Shown here one piece after another: positions 24,901-36,106 of a stretch of 64,000 nucleotides of DNA (the stretch's first letter is position 1; each line of letters opens with the position of its first letter). The position numbers and the translations under genes are program-made. This DNA is from Neckera pumila. Taxonomy: Eukaryota > Streptophyta > Bryopsida > Hypnales > Neckeraceae. The notes below the pieces were generated by a model. It saw only the letters and a list, made by a program, of their open reading frames with translations. It was not told the DNA's origin and searched no databases. The DNA is taken from positions 28,090,913 to 28,154,912 of the forward strand of contig OZ018410.1 in assembly GCA_963969595.1 (NCBI GenBank), given 5' to 3'.

Positions 24901-25602
24901 AAGAAGTTCTTCTTCTGCTCAGACGACATTGAGCGTTGTGTGAAAGGCTCGCGTCGCAAGTGGGTGGACAATTTCTCTGCAGACCAGGAAAGACCTCCAA
25001 TTCCTTCCGTGTGGCCTGTGAAGCTTGGCACTAACCTCACTCGCCCGGAGATCTTGAAGCTCGAGAATGCCGGCTTCCAATTGCTACAGAAAGAGCGCAT
25101 AACTCCAACACGACTATTCAACAACTCTGCTCCTCCCCTCGACCTCTCCGGTGTGGATGTTCCACCGAATCCTGACTTTTACCCTGTTTCAAGGCAATCT
25201 AAGTCTATGCGACACTCCATCCACGTACCATCAGCAAAGCAGATGCAGATGGTCGCATCCGCTCATGCAATGCAAAGAACCATCTTGAAGGTAACAATGA
25301 TTCCTCGCCCTAGATTTGGATGTGTTATCAATTTGCAGTCCAAACCTGCTCCAACACAATCAATTTACCAACTTACAGTGAGCTCCCTCCCTGATTGCAC
25401 TTGCCCGGCCTTCAAAGACATGATTACCAAATTTAGCCGCAAACAACATTTGTTTCTACATTGTAAGCATTTATACTTTTTGTTTGTCAAGGTCTCTAAT
25501 TTAGATCCAGAAGTGAACTTGTTCATTCATACCCCAACCTTTAGCTTCAATGAGGTTAAACTCATTCTTGAAGGGGGCCTATTGACACATTCTACCATCT
25601 AG
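21923..25602 (+). pseudogene. MULE-type transposase with N-terminal zinc finger and SWIM finger, two nonsense codons
   Basis: Two exons, 21923-24049 and 24145-25602, join in phase (donor CTG|GTATGT, acceptor TACAG|GAG) for about 1,194 codons. The frame is cut by TGA at 22829-22831 and TAG at 23996-23998. A Cys/His-rich finger of WRKY-GCM type spans the first stop (STCVGHLQCQNQNCDY, then LVCRICKEPPKC). The DDE core follows: HIYDGTYQ, then GFMADSAQANWNALRIVYG, a TCYFHW Cys/His pair, and NCNLAESIHNKW after the intron with the likely catalytic E. Near the C-terminus a SWIM motif reads PDCTCPAF..LHCKHLYF (CxC..CxH). In a MULE this enzyme would cut and rejoin the element ends. The stops imply that this copy is no longer autonomous unless they are read through. 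Confidence 0.85.
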
Positions 25603-26173
25603 ACTCATTGCCAGCCTAGGATTACTTTATCTTCATATGAATGTAGTCATTTGTTGACCTCACAGGTTTTTGCTATCTACTCCCTTGAGAAAAAAAATTT
25701 CGTATTTTATGATTTTTATTCACCACAAGTCACTGGATTACTATAATTGTTGCCATGTGTTTCTCACATTTTCTCACTCTACATGCTAATCTGTAAACCT
25801 TCCAAATACACCAATCTCTTTAATTCCTTCTTGACTTCATCCTCCGCATAAGTTCAATTTTGCGTTTCCCAAGTCTCCAATTAAATCACAAGTTTACAAA
25901 TTCAGACCTTCATTGTGTTTTAGGCCATCAAATTCCACGGTGATAGGTCACAAAAATTAATTCTTTTGAGTTTTTTGGGCCTTAAACTAAATCAAAAGTT
26001 TGGAAATTTAGAAATTTTAGATGCCCATTGATTTTTTTTGCCCTCTAATTCCACGGTAATAGGTCATAAAATTTTTACTAATTCAAGGAAAACCTTGAAT
26101 ATTCTTTAGAATATTCGAATCTATCAATAATAAAATCTAAAAATAATAAAAAAATAACATTTTTTTTTCTTTT

Positions 26174-26234
26174 AGGCCACTCTTTGCTCTCCGCTCTCTG
26201 CTCACCGCTCTCCGCTCTTTGCTCACCGCTCACA
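26174..26234 (-). repeat. Right terminal inverted repeat of the 12-kb element
   Basis: Tandem units of TCTCCGC, TCTCTGC and TCACCGC run to CGCTCACA at 26234. This mirrors the left array at 14102-14165. It is followed at once by TAGTAG (26235-26240). Confidence 0.85.
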
Positions 26235-26240
26235 TAGTAG

Positions 26241-27570
26241 TGTCGTCCATAGTATCGCTGCAAAGCGCACTTTCCATTCACCACATCCTTCGCAGCCATC
26301 TGTTGAACCACACGTACATAGTTTTCCATAGAGATTCTACTCAAGGGTCTCCACCAGGTCTTTTCCATCTTCTTCCTCTTTGGGTTTCCATCCACTGTGA
26401 CATCAAGATTCCGATCTATAGCCATCTTCTTCCACTTATTTTTTGCCTTTTTGCTGAAAAATAGTTTTCTGTCCTCATTATCTTTATTTACCTGCACGAT
26501 GGCCTTATAGAACTCCTCGTCTTCATTTCAAGCATGCCGTGTATAATCCACCATCTTCTTTGACAACTCCCCCAACAATACATGCTTTGATAAGTTCTGA
26601 CTCAAAGGTAACGCACTCGCTGCCATTGTCAACGCTTTCACTCTGTGTGCATCGTCAACCCAACTCGTCCCATATCAGCAACCCGTTTTGCACGATCGGC
26701 AATCCTTCCAGCATCCACATTGGCTACTACAATATGTAACCTATACATTCTTCCTCCCGAGCGAATTTTTGGTTGTCTTGATTCAGAATCCGCTTTTGTG
26801 ATTGTAGTTGGAGCTCTCTCTTCACCTTCACTTGGAAGAGGAGGAAAAATTGGTGGTTCACGTGGTCCAAGAATTTGAGCTACAGTCCTGCCCAATTGTA
26901 GCGGTTCCTACTCAATATTCAGAGGTTCAAATGCTGGTAGCACTGGTTTGCTCCCTTGGTTTAGTACCTCTTCTTGCCTTTCAATTCCATCATCACCGGT
27001 AGATTGAATGCCAACATCAGTAGTCGCAAATTGGAGATGCTGATGATGTGCCCTCGGTGTGCTAGAAACACCCTGCTCATCTGCATCAGTTTCTAATCCC
27101 ACTTCAACATCAGCTCGCTTGCAACTTCGTTCATCCAATGAAACCCAATTCGGATTTATTGGCGCAGCAAGATTTTGATATATTGCATTTGAGTCTTCTG
27201 GATCTCTAGGTGCAGGTTGCTCTCGAGCAACATCTGGATTCATCCTTCGTACTTTTTCAAGGCTACGAATCTTCAGGTATTGATGACGTAATTTGCGTAC
27301 TTGTTCAGGGGTCATCTTTATGAATTTTTGAACTGCTCCCTCTTGTTTCACCTGCAATTCATGAGGCACTTTCTTCCAATGCAAAGCCACGGCTTTCAAG
27401 CTCTGCATTGGAGTGAGACATAAAAGGAGCTCTGGTGGAACAAGAGCCATCATGGATATCTTCTGGAGTTTGTACTTCTCCAAAGTTGTTTCCGTAGTGG
27501 TCACTGACACCGTCAATCTTCCATCAGCGGTGCCCATGAGGCCTTCGATGACTCCATGTGAGGTCCCCAC
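26241..27570 (-). pseudogene. 5' part of the decayed coding region split by the 12-kb element
   Basis: On the minus strand, 27570-26908 encodes 220 residues (contains MTPEQVRKLRHQYLKIRSLE and PINPNWVSLDERSCKR) and ends in an in-frame TAG. The same frame continues to 26638 (RMYRLHIVVANVDAGRIADR) and ends in TGA. A third block (about 26520-26241) in another frame is lysine-rich (KLFFSKKAKNKWKKM, then TWWRPLSRISMENYVRVVQQ) and runs up to the insertion site. At the junction, GRHYY on this side should adjoin KFPYAIRNQIRFLMVE on the other (14095 downward), but the frames differ by one base. The gene was probably already decayed, or was shifted at insertion. The family is not recognised. Confidence 0.6.
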
Positions 27571-27599
27571 TACAGACCAGTAACACTATTCGTCAATTA

Positions 27600-30540
27600 G
27601 AAAATCAGTGATCCACAAAGAAGACCTCTTACTATTGTCTGCTACAATCCACCATCTATGCTCCAACCACTTTGAATTCATCTCAGTGCCATAATGTCCT
27701 GAAAATCAAAGTTCAACAACATCTTTACATTCATGGACAATCTCAGAAGTTTTAAAATACATTAGAAGAACTTGAAGACACGTTTATATTTGAATCTATT
27801 GTGAAAACACAATAGTGTTGTCGTGAATTTCTAAATTGATCAACAAGGACACAAAGCTCCCAACTTTACTAAATGTAAGTAATCAAAGAACTAGAAATAC
27901 TTGCTAACTTTCTCTCCACCTACTATCCAATCCCATATTTATGCATACGATTGTTTTTCAACAAGACTTGTTCTATTTTTACTAATAAGTACCTGTAGCT
28001 TCCTTGAAGCTTGTACTATACTTACAATCCTGACTCTCCCGTGCTATTGACATATAAAAACATAATATATGTCATTTCCAAAGAATAGAACGTACTTGCC
28101 TTCACTATTATCTTCAATTACTGGTTTGTGGACAATTCAACAAACTCTTAACATTACAATACTTCAAAGTAGAAGTTCAATTTCAATTTTTAAAAACTAC
28201 CAATCGGGCTTCAAGTTCCTCAAATCCATTGCATTCCTAATACTATAGTATGCACATGTGCGATTCTAAGAAGCGTTAGACCTACATTGCAACAATGTTT
28301 TCTAGTCCAATCAAATTGCATGAAAAAACTAATGCCTGTTTGCTTTTAATGCTTTCGGCATTGTTGGTGGCCAAACAAAATGTTCAAGCACATGACGGAC
28401 ATTACATTGGAATTTCTACTCAAATTTTTTTTAAAACCACACAAACTCAAACTAAGTGATATGCATTCCACCAAAAACTTTAAGATAACAATAACATTGA
28501 TATTAAGAACTAATGTATCAGCACCTTCTCCGACATGTCCACTACAAAGGACTGCATTCTAAAGTACTCATAGACAAAGTCATAAATGTCCGCATCTTTG
28601 AAACTCTTCTTCCAAAAAATGCATAAATACTCCTAAAAACTTAATAACTGAAACTTCTACGTTTGTTGGGTACTTGTCCACTATGAAGGACTTCAAGTTC
28701 CCAATTTCAAAACCTAATTAGATGACGCCATTGCTGTCACTTAGTTCGAATGTGCTCGTTATCCAAAACTTCACTATATTGTACAAGCCCTCAACATAGG
28801 AGGTTTAGATAAAACTTCTTGCTATACATTGTTGCACCTACATTTTATTTACATACAAAGTTTGCAATACAAACACGTCACTACTATAATGTGCAATACA
28901 TTGTAGATGCTCCTATTATTTGAATTCTTTGGTTTTATAGTGAAATTATATATTGGTTACCAAAAACATAAGGTTCATGAGATGGTTTCGTTTAATGCAA
29001 TCATTCTTATAGGACAAACGCTAGAACCTACCCTAAAATGTGAATTCAAATTCAAGCAAAATCACAAAGAATTTCAACTTCAATGTTTTCTTATAATACA
29101 TAGTTCCACTTGGCACACTTCTTTGGCTACAATAAAGACATCATTTTTTTCTATTGAAGTGAAAGATCCCACAGCTACGTAACTGAAATAGTAGAAGATC
29201 TAAAATTATTGCAGGTTTTAAATGCAATGAAAAATTTATAGGACTCTGTAAAAAGAAGAAGAACGAATGCATCACAACATCTACTACATCAAATATGAAC
29301 ATCTGATCTTAGAAATTCAATTCCACTAGTTTGTTGACTGACAATAAAGAAAATATGTACTCTAGTATTCTTATAAATGTCATTGTCGCTTTTCATCATA
29401 ACAACTTCATCCACAAACACAATATAATTCATTATATTAATATTCAACAATTTGTTACCATTGTGTGCATATGAAGTTTTTAATAATAACAAATTTATTT
29501 TAAACATGAAAGACAACTATGCTTGAGCTGCTCTAATGCATTTTTAAATTTCATAGGCATTCAAATTTTTGTAATTTTTCCATGAATCCTAATTCAATAA
29601 GAACTGAAATAGTTCAAATAATGAGAGGAGAACCAATAGATCATAATGTGCATGTGCACCGGAAACTATTCACAAACTTTTCTTCTTTCGGTTCTTCTAT
29701 ATATGTTTTTAACATCTGACTTGTAGGACTTCTAAGTTTACAAAGACACGATTTCATTGGTCTAAACTCATATGCTCTTTATAGCAACAAAGCAAAGACC
29801 TTTAAAAAAAAAATTCAGCATATAATGCTATGATTAATGAATTTCAAAAGTCCCCTTCCATCTTCTTCTCCGTTGATCAAATTCTAAGGGTTCAATTCGG
29901 AAACTTCATTTCGATTTGTCATACTCTTCAAAGTCATAGTAATAACGTTGTCATTCTATAATCCATTCACTTTTGGAATTCTTTCTAAATAAACATTCAA
30001 CAGTGGCTATAAGCATGAATGCATAGACTACACAGACATTTGCATATATGCAACATATAAACAATAAGCTCAAAGGAATGAAGATGACATAAGCATGTGA
30101 AAGTCCATTCTAAAAAAAATATAATGCTAGTTGAAATGAGCACATATAGGGAAAAATACTTGATGTGGATGTTGTTCTTAGTCTTCACTCTACATAAGAT
30201 CTCGCACCTTTCTAGACCATGCGTCACCACAACAAGTTTATACGCTATGCATCTTCTGCTCTCCTTCAGATATCTGCCACAACCGGATGCACTATCAACA
30301 TCTTCAACATTCCTTTACCTTTCTCGCTGTATCCTTCAAAGTGTAAGGCAAAAACTGTTTCTAAACAATGAATTTCCTTCATAGAATATTACAACCTTCA
30401 CCTTGCTAACTAGGCAAACTAATCTTTCTAAGAACAAGGATATTACTCCAAGTTGAGAGTAAGGATTAAAAACTAATTACAACATGGCCAGCACTAGTAG
30501 AGAGGTACACAATTCAAAAGATATAAGTTAAGTTTGCTAG
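27600..30540. other. AT-rich intergenic DNA
   Basis: No coding region or clear repeat is recognised here. Short open frames lack any family resemblance and have the composition of the surrounding DNA. Confidence 0.35.
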
Positions 30541-31040
30541 TCTTACAACAATTCTGTGATGCGAATTTGAGGTGCTGCATTAAGTGTACATGTTTCATTT
30601 TTAAATAATAAAGATGTTTACTCGTTTTTTTACTAATAATCACATGGCAATGCTCAAAGATGTGAAATTTTTTTTTAATCATTTTCTTGTGTACATAGAT
30701 TAGAAAACATTATCTTTGCGGACATAGACAATTACAATCAATTATTCATGAAGGTACTTCTTCTCTCATTGAATTCTTCATTAGAAATCACTTTCCAGTT
30801 ACTCTTACAGAAATTTTGAGAAACAAATCTAAGGTGCTACACTAATTATACATTATCATTTTTAACTAATAAATATATTACATATCTTTTTCCTAATAGT
30901 CACATGGCAATGCTCAGAGACCATATAATATTGTTTTAAATTTGTTATTCTATGTACATAAACATGAAAACATCATCTCCGCGGACATAGACAATTATGA
31001 TCAATTTTTCATGAAGGTACTTCTTAAATCATTGAACAAG
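30541..31040. repeat. Diverged tandem duplication, offset about 260 bp
   Basis: Copies at about 30541-30780 and 30801-31040 share CACATGGCAATGCTCA (30641 and 30901), then GCGGACATAGACAATTA and CATGAAGGTACTTCTT in the same order and spacing. Divergence suggests an old event. Confidence 0.8.
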
Positions 31041-31249
31041 AATAAACTACATTTAGGTATGATAGGAAATTTGAAGCTCAAAAAATATATCCACTCATAA
31101 TTGTAATTTAGATTCCTAACGTCTCGTGATTAAAATATTAGCTTATTCTTTTTTGGAACTACACTTCAATTTCCCTAGGTATTAAGAGTCCACTTAAATA
31201 TTGCCAATAGAATACAAAAATTGAGGACAAATACTTGATGCAAATTATA

Positions 31250-31345
31250 TGGGGGCTCGCAGTTTAGAAGCAACCACTTCTGCTAAACGATTATAAAGCT
31301 CCTTGTCTATGTTGTTGGCCTACGACACGTGTATTTCTCTGAAGA
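31250..31345 (-). pseudogene. Exon-like fragment
   Basis: On the minus strand, an acceptor-like ATGTCACAG precedes a frame reading FFREIHVS, a TAG stop, then ANNIDKELYNRLAEVVASKL. The helix-forming, coding-like composition stands out from the AT-rich surroundings. The parent gene is not recognised and no adjoining exon was found. Confidence 0.25.
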
Positions 31346-32639
31346 AACCTGTGACATAAAAAATAAATGTCATTAACGTCGATTATTCTTCATACCTGAA
31401 GATTTTGTAACAAATTCTTGATTGTGTCATTTCCTAGTGACAAGGTTATTTGCCACATTAAATTGTTAGAATCTCATTATTGTCCTACTTGCAGAATTGC
31501 CTTCTAAAATGACAACCATTTTTCATTTCCAATGTTTGAAGAGCACTCTCTACAAAGTAATAGGATAACATTTGAAACTCTGAAGGGTTGAGTGCAAACA
31601 CAATTACAAAGCACTATACCAACAAAAACAATGTAATGCAGAAAGTATTATATGCTAGTGTTCAAGCAATCATGTTTTGCCCCTATTATGGTGAGGAGAT
31701 TAGCCAAGGGAAAAAGCATCTTCCTTTATAATTCTTAATAAAGACATGATTATGACAAGATGGGTTATTCTCGCCTAGTTACTATAAAAAATCATACTAA
31801 GAATATAAAATTATACTTAGGATAATCTCATCCAATCATTGTTGCTATTCGCTTACACTTCAATTACCTTGAAATGCCTAGCATAGAAAGATAACTTCCA
31901 AATGTATAACATGTATTTTGATTATTTACAATGTCTACTTTAGTGAAGCTACTTTAGTGAAGCTACTATTTGGTTGAAAGTGATACCCCGTCTTAAAAAA
32001 TGTTCATGAGTAGTTGCTTCTAATCAATTCAAACCTTCTTGAAAGAGTAAGAACAGTTAATTTAAAACAAAAATGAAAAGCAAAGAAAATTTTCATTAAA
32101 TTAACGCAATTCCTTCTCAGTGTTCACAATCAATCAAGGTCTCATTATTGTTGCAGTCATTGTTTAAATTTAATAATTCTATGGATTTGTCTACGGATTT
32201 TGATATGATTGGATATTGAGAAATTAAAGCATAGAATAATATAGCTAAAAAAAAAAAAAAAAGCGAGAATGAAGTCCCCTACACTTATTTATGAGATACA
32301 GTATAAGAAACTGACAAGAATAAACTGCATTTTAAGATTTCGAACTACCAACCTCCAAATGCTGTCCAGACTATTGCTACTTCACTTAGGATTTCTTAGA
32401 GTATTTCATGTGAAGTTGCTTGAGAGTTGGCAGTCAATCCGCTTTGTGGTTTTGCCCGGAAGCAGTTAACGTGGATTCATGGACTTTGAACCAGATCTTT
32501 TTTCAGTGATATTAGCGAGAAGTATTTTGTGAATTTTAGGTGGTGAATATGATATCATCTAAGCATACACAATTGCTACTCCACATTATTAGTCTCCAAT
32601 TCTATTATTATAAACGCTTTGAAAATTTTGCTAGAGTTC

Positions 32640-33423
32640 AACAAATAGAAGCTGAGGAGCAGATTGCAAACACTGGGACTGGGAATTTCTCTTGGGCAAT
32701 TTCGTTTTTTGGTTCGGGTGTACATTGACTAGGATTCTCATTTTCACAATCCTTTATGCATTAAAACTAAATTACTTATTTTCTCATAATCTTGACACTA
32801 TAGTCAAATAAATTTTGTCAGGTACTTTGTGCAGGACTGGCAGAGGCTTAAACTGCCTAATACTACGTCGAAGCTGACAGGTAAGCCCCTTCTAGCTCCA
32901 TATTGTCATTTTCATGGTCCCTAAATTTCCTAATTTCATTTCCAAAAAAATCCTACTAACACGTGCATTAGTATCCTTTCTACATTAATTGTGAATGAGC
33001 TACAGCAACTACCAGCAACTTCGAAGAAAATAGGCTGGACACCAAGTTGACTGCTGCGCACTGCTTTCCTAATAACGGCAACAAAGTTGCTGCACAGCGA
33101 AGAGAACATCCAAACTCAGTAAATGTGGTATGTCTCTCACCTCTGTATATGCCAACAACTTTACTTCTGCACTCACTCTGTGTTGCATATAAAGACTACT
33201 AAAACTTTACTTCTGCGCTCACTCTTTGCTACTACCGTTCTACTTGGCTTCTATATTTGCAGGATTGAGCTCTCCTAGAGATGGCTGCTTTGACGAAGCA
33301 GGGGAGCGAGCAACTCTAGAATCAATGCGTTCCGGAGACAGCGAGCCAGTTGTGGCGATTGTTACGTACACGGAAGAAATCAAATCCAACTCACAAATGG
33401 AACAAATTACTGCATTTTGCTAG
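32640..33423 (+). CDS. Possible small multi-exon gene or gene remnant, unidentified
   Basis: Several blocks look like exons with good splice sites: 32640-32728 (VQQIEAEEQIANTGTGNFSW, then a stop), about 32822-32879 (YFVQDWQRLKLPNTTSKLT, donor GACAG|GTAAGC), 33007-33128 (acceptor CTACAG; FEENRLDTKLTAAHCFPNNG; donor GTG|GTATGT) and 33265-33423 (acceptor TTTGCAG; SSPRDGCFDEAGERATLES, then VVAIVTYTEEIKSNSQMEQ and a stop). The second and third blocks join in phase, but the last junction is out of phase by one base as modelled. It may be a real gene with a misplaced border, a transposon fragment, or a pseudogene. No family was recognised. Confidence 0.3.
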
Positions 33424-33569
33424 CGATTTTCCAACCCTCCTATCAATGCCAATTTCTTGGTATGGCCAGAAGTTCCTCCAATTGAGTTTCTTAGTTAGTA
33501 GATGTCTAGAGCAAATTTTGTAAAACTCTCTGAACCTCATCTGATTTCACCCACTCTTCCCCATTTAGA

Positions 33570-33730
33570 TTCCTGTGACCATGCCCTGGACCCCTGCCTC
33601 TCCCTCGTCCATTCTCACCCTAGTATGACGCTCTACACCCCGCTGAGACTCCGGTGACCATGCCCTGGATCCTTGCCTCTTCCTCACCTAGGCTCACCCT
33701 AGCCATACACTCCCGCTGTACACGCGATTA
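33570..33730. repeat. Tandem duplication, unit 79 bp
   Basis: The sequence TGACCATGCCCTGGA recurs at 33576 and 33655, each followed by CC-TGCCTCT-CCTC and CTCACCCTAG. This GC-rich block stands out from the AT-rich flanks. Confidence 0.75.
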
Positions 33731-34526
33731 TGAGCCGAATACAATTAAGGCTTCTAATAGCAGTACCTGTAGATCCTAATTGACAGGTGCGATGCTTAGG
33801 CCCTAATTTGTTTTTGTTTTTTAAAATGAACACCTTCACTAGAATTCATTCAAGCAACGGGCATTCAGAGTTCAACGTGCATTCCAGAGCTTCTCAATTG
33901 CAAATTTCAAGTAACCGGAGCTTTGAAATATTAGACCTGTATAGATCTAAGGTTTCAGTTGAATCAAGAAAGTGGCTTAGCACTTGACATTTTGCTAAAT
34001 TGACAAAGCATTGGTCGTTTGCTATTATTTGTCTGACGATTTGAACAATTTTGCATACTACAGTTGACCTAGACTAGACTGATTCTGGGAGCCGAATCCT
34101 GTGTCAAGACAAGTCGTTCGACCTACAACTAAACATGGATGTTGGAGTTTAATGGAGCCTTAAAAACAAAACTCACCTTCAACCACAAGGAGCTCCACTT
34201 CAAGTGAGCAAGGTTTTCATTCTAGAGCACCGTCATCCTCTGCAATTCCAGCTTCCAACCTGTCAACTCAATGAACAACAAACTGAAGTCACGGCATCTT
34301 GAAACACACAAAAAACAGAAGGGAGGCAGTCAATAGTGGCAGAGGAGAGGAGCGCTTTGATGACCGTGCAGAGTAATTTACAACCAAGAAGACCAAGGAG
34401 CGAGAGGCGAAGGTGAAAGGGAGCGCCACGTGGAGTGCGTCAGCAACAACGACCTAATAAAGGGGAGACACAAGGCAAAGAAGGTAAAAGTAAAAAAAAC
34501 TTACCTCCGTTACTCCGTTTACATGG

Positions 34527-34740
34527 GAAGTTCTAGTCCCCTTCCCGTTGAACAGTATTTGCTGTCATACCTCGCGAGCGCGCGTGGAGGGTATGACAGC
34601 AAATACTGTTCACTTGAACCCTAAATAGAAAATGCAAACATAGGCATGCGCATGAGAAGTTCTAGTCCCCTTCTCGTTGAACAGTATTTGCTGTCATACC
34701 CTCCGCACGTGCAAAGGGTATGACAGCAAATACTGTTCAC
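34527..34740. repeat. Two tandem hairpins with perfect 23-bp arms
   Basis: Each unit of 129 bp holds AAGTTCTAGTCCCCTT followed by a hairpin. In unit 1 the arms are 34549-34571 and 34590-34612 (18-nt loop). In unit 2 the arms are 34678-34700 and 34717-34739 (16-nt loop). The arm core TGTCATACC / GGTATGACA and all 23 bases match exactly within and between units, while the loops differ. Both units end in CCCTAAATAGA-AATGCAA. Confidence 0.95.
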
Positions 34741-35181
34741 GTCAGCCCTAAATAGAGAATGCAATCTTGAATGCAATCATGTAGTCTTCGTTGAGAGGGA
34801 AAAAACAAGAATTGAAAGAACATGAAGAGAGAAAGCGAACCTGCATAGATCGATCAAACACATCGACGCATCAGCTAAAGCACCAATGGTTCGTCCCGAA
34901 ATTTGTTTCCGCTTTTTTTCGCTTTTGCGAACTGCGCAGGAAACTTGAAATCTTGTCTAGAACCCCAACGTGAGCGCAATTGCGACGTGCGACCAGTTGC
35001 CAAGTAGTACCTAAGGCATGTGAAGCTCTAATTATCAGAAACAACAGTCGCTTGAAGTAATCGAAGTAGACTCTTCATTGTCGAGGGAGAAAATTATGAA
35101 GCTAGAGCATTAGGTTTCTGAAATTCCGCCCCAACGGGATTCCATCCTCATTTTGCGATTTCCATCCAGGTCGAAATTTAA

Positions 35182-36106
35182 CCCCTAAAGTTTCATGACT
35201 ATGTAATCACCAAAAACGCTCCAAAACTGCCATTTCTAATACAACTACCAAATTTTTGGAAAAAAAACAATTTTTGACACATGCAACCGTAGGATCTTGT
35301 AGTATGATATTTTGAAAACATGTGGTAAAAATTTCAGAAAATTCCACCGTGTGGATCATAAGATATAAGCATTCAAAGTCTTGAAAACCATTTTTTCAAT
35401 CCTGCGAAAAACCGGGCAGCTGCACTTTGCAAGCTCACTTTTCAATTAAAAATTGCCGATAAAGGTGGTGCTTCTTTAAATTCAGTTTCCTAAACAAGTT
35501 GTCTATATGCTTGAAAATTTTCACATCATTTGGAATTGTACAACATATAGGAAAAAAATAGTAAGTAGAAAGAAGTAGAAAATGACTCAAAATACTAAAT
35601 TGTTAAAAATTTAATCATAGAATTAAAAGATGCCAATTCCAACGGTTGTAATGTTGTAATAATCAATCTACATCCTAAAATTTTATTTTTTTCCAAAAAT
35701 ATTGAAAATTGAGTTAAATTAACGACTTTAAAGTTTTCTTTAGAGTAGAGAATCCATAACTACCCGCAAACCAAAAAACCTCATAACTTTTGACTCATTG
35801 ATTGAAATGGAGTGACTCAAAGCTTTTTAAGTATATATAAATGTAGAGAACCAATTTCAAAAAAAAAATTCCGGAAAAAATGATTTTTTCTGATCTGCCT
35901 AAACTGCCCGGTTACGAAAAAAAGTAACATATCAAGTCACAACTTTTGACTCGTATTTCAAAATGTCATGAAACTTGGTACACACGAAGATATTCCTCGC
36001 CCCCACCTTCTATTAAAATTTCAGCCTCAAATATGGATATCTCTAGTCACACGTACCTGCCCAAAATTTCTATACGGCCCAAAAACGCATGTTGGTCCTT
36101 TAGGGG
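35182..36106 (+). mobile_element. TTAA-flanked element, family A, full-length copy
   Basis: Left end CCCCTAAAGTTTCATGAC and right end GTTGGTCCTTTAGGGG are imperfect inverted repeats. TTAA flanks both sides (35178-35181 and 36107-36110). The 925 bp are AT-rich without a long reading frame, so the element is non-autonomous. Near-identical sequence reappears in reverse at 63519-64000 and more diverged at 51319-52235. Confidence 0.8.

Larger units (their letters stand above)
14102..26234. mobile_element. 12.1-kb MULE-like transposon carrying a transposase and a DNA-methylase-like gene
   Basis: Both ends are inverted arrays of a 7-bp unit. The left end starts TGTGAGCGGAGAGCGG at 14102, and the right end closes CTTTGCTCACCGCTCACA at 26234. 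A TAGTAG direct repeat flanks it (14096-14101 and 26235-26240). Because the terminus is TGT..ACA, the repeat can be extended to 12 bp with one mismatch (14093-14104 and 26232-26243). Subterminal repeats with TTCCACGG / CCGTGGAA occur at both ends in opposite orientation. Inside are two divergent genes, a transposase on plus and a methylase-like gene on minus. MULEs usually make 8-11 bp duplications, so the exact border within the 6-12 bp ambiguity is uncertain. Confidence 0.85.
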
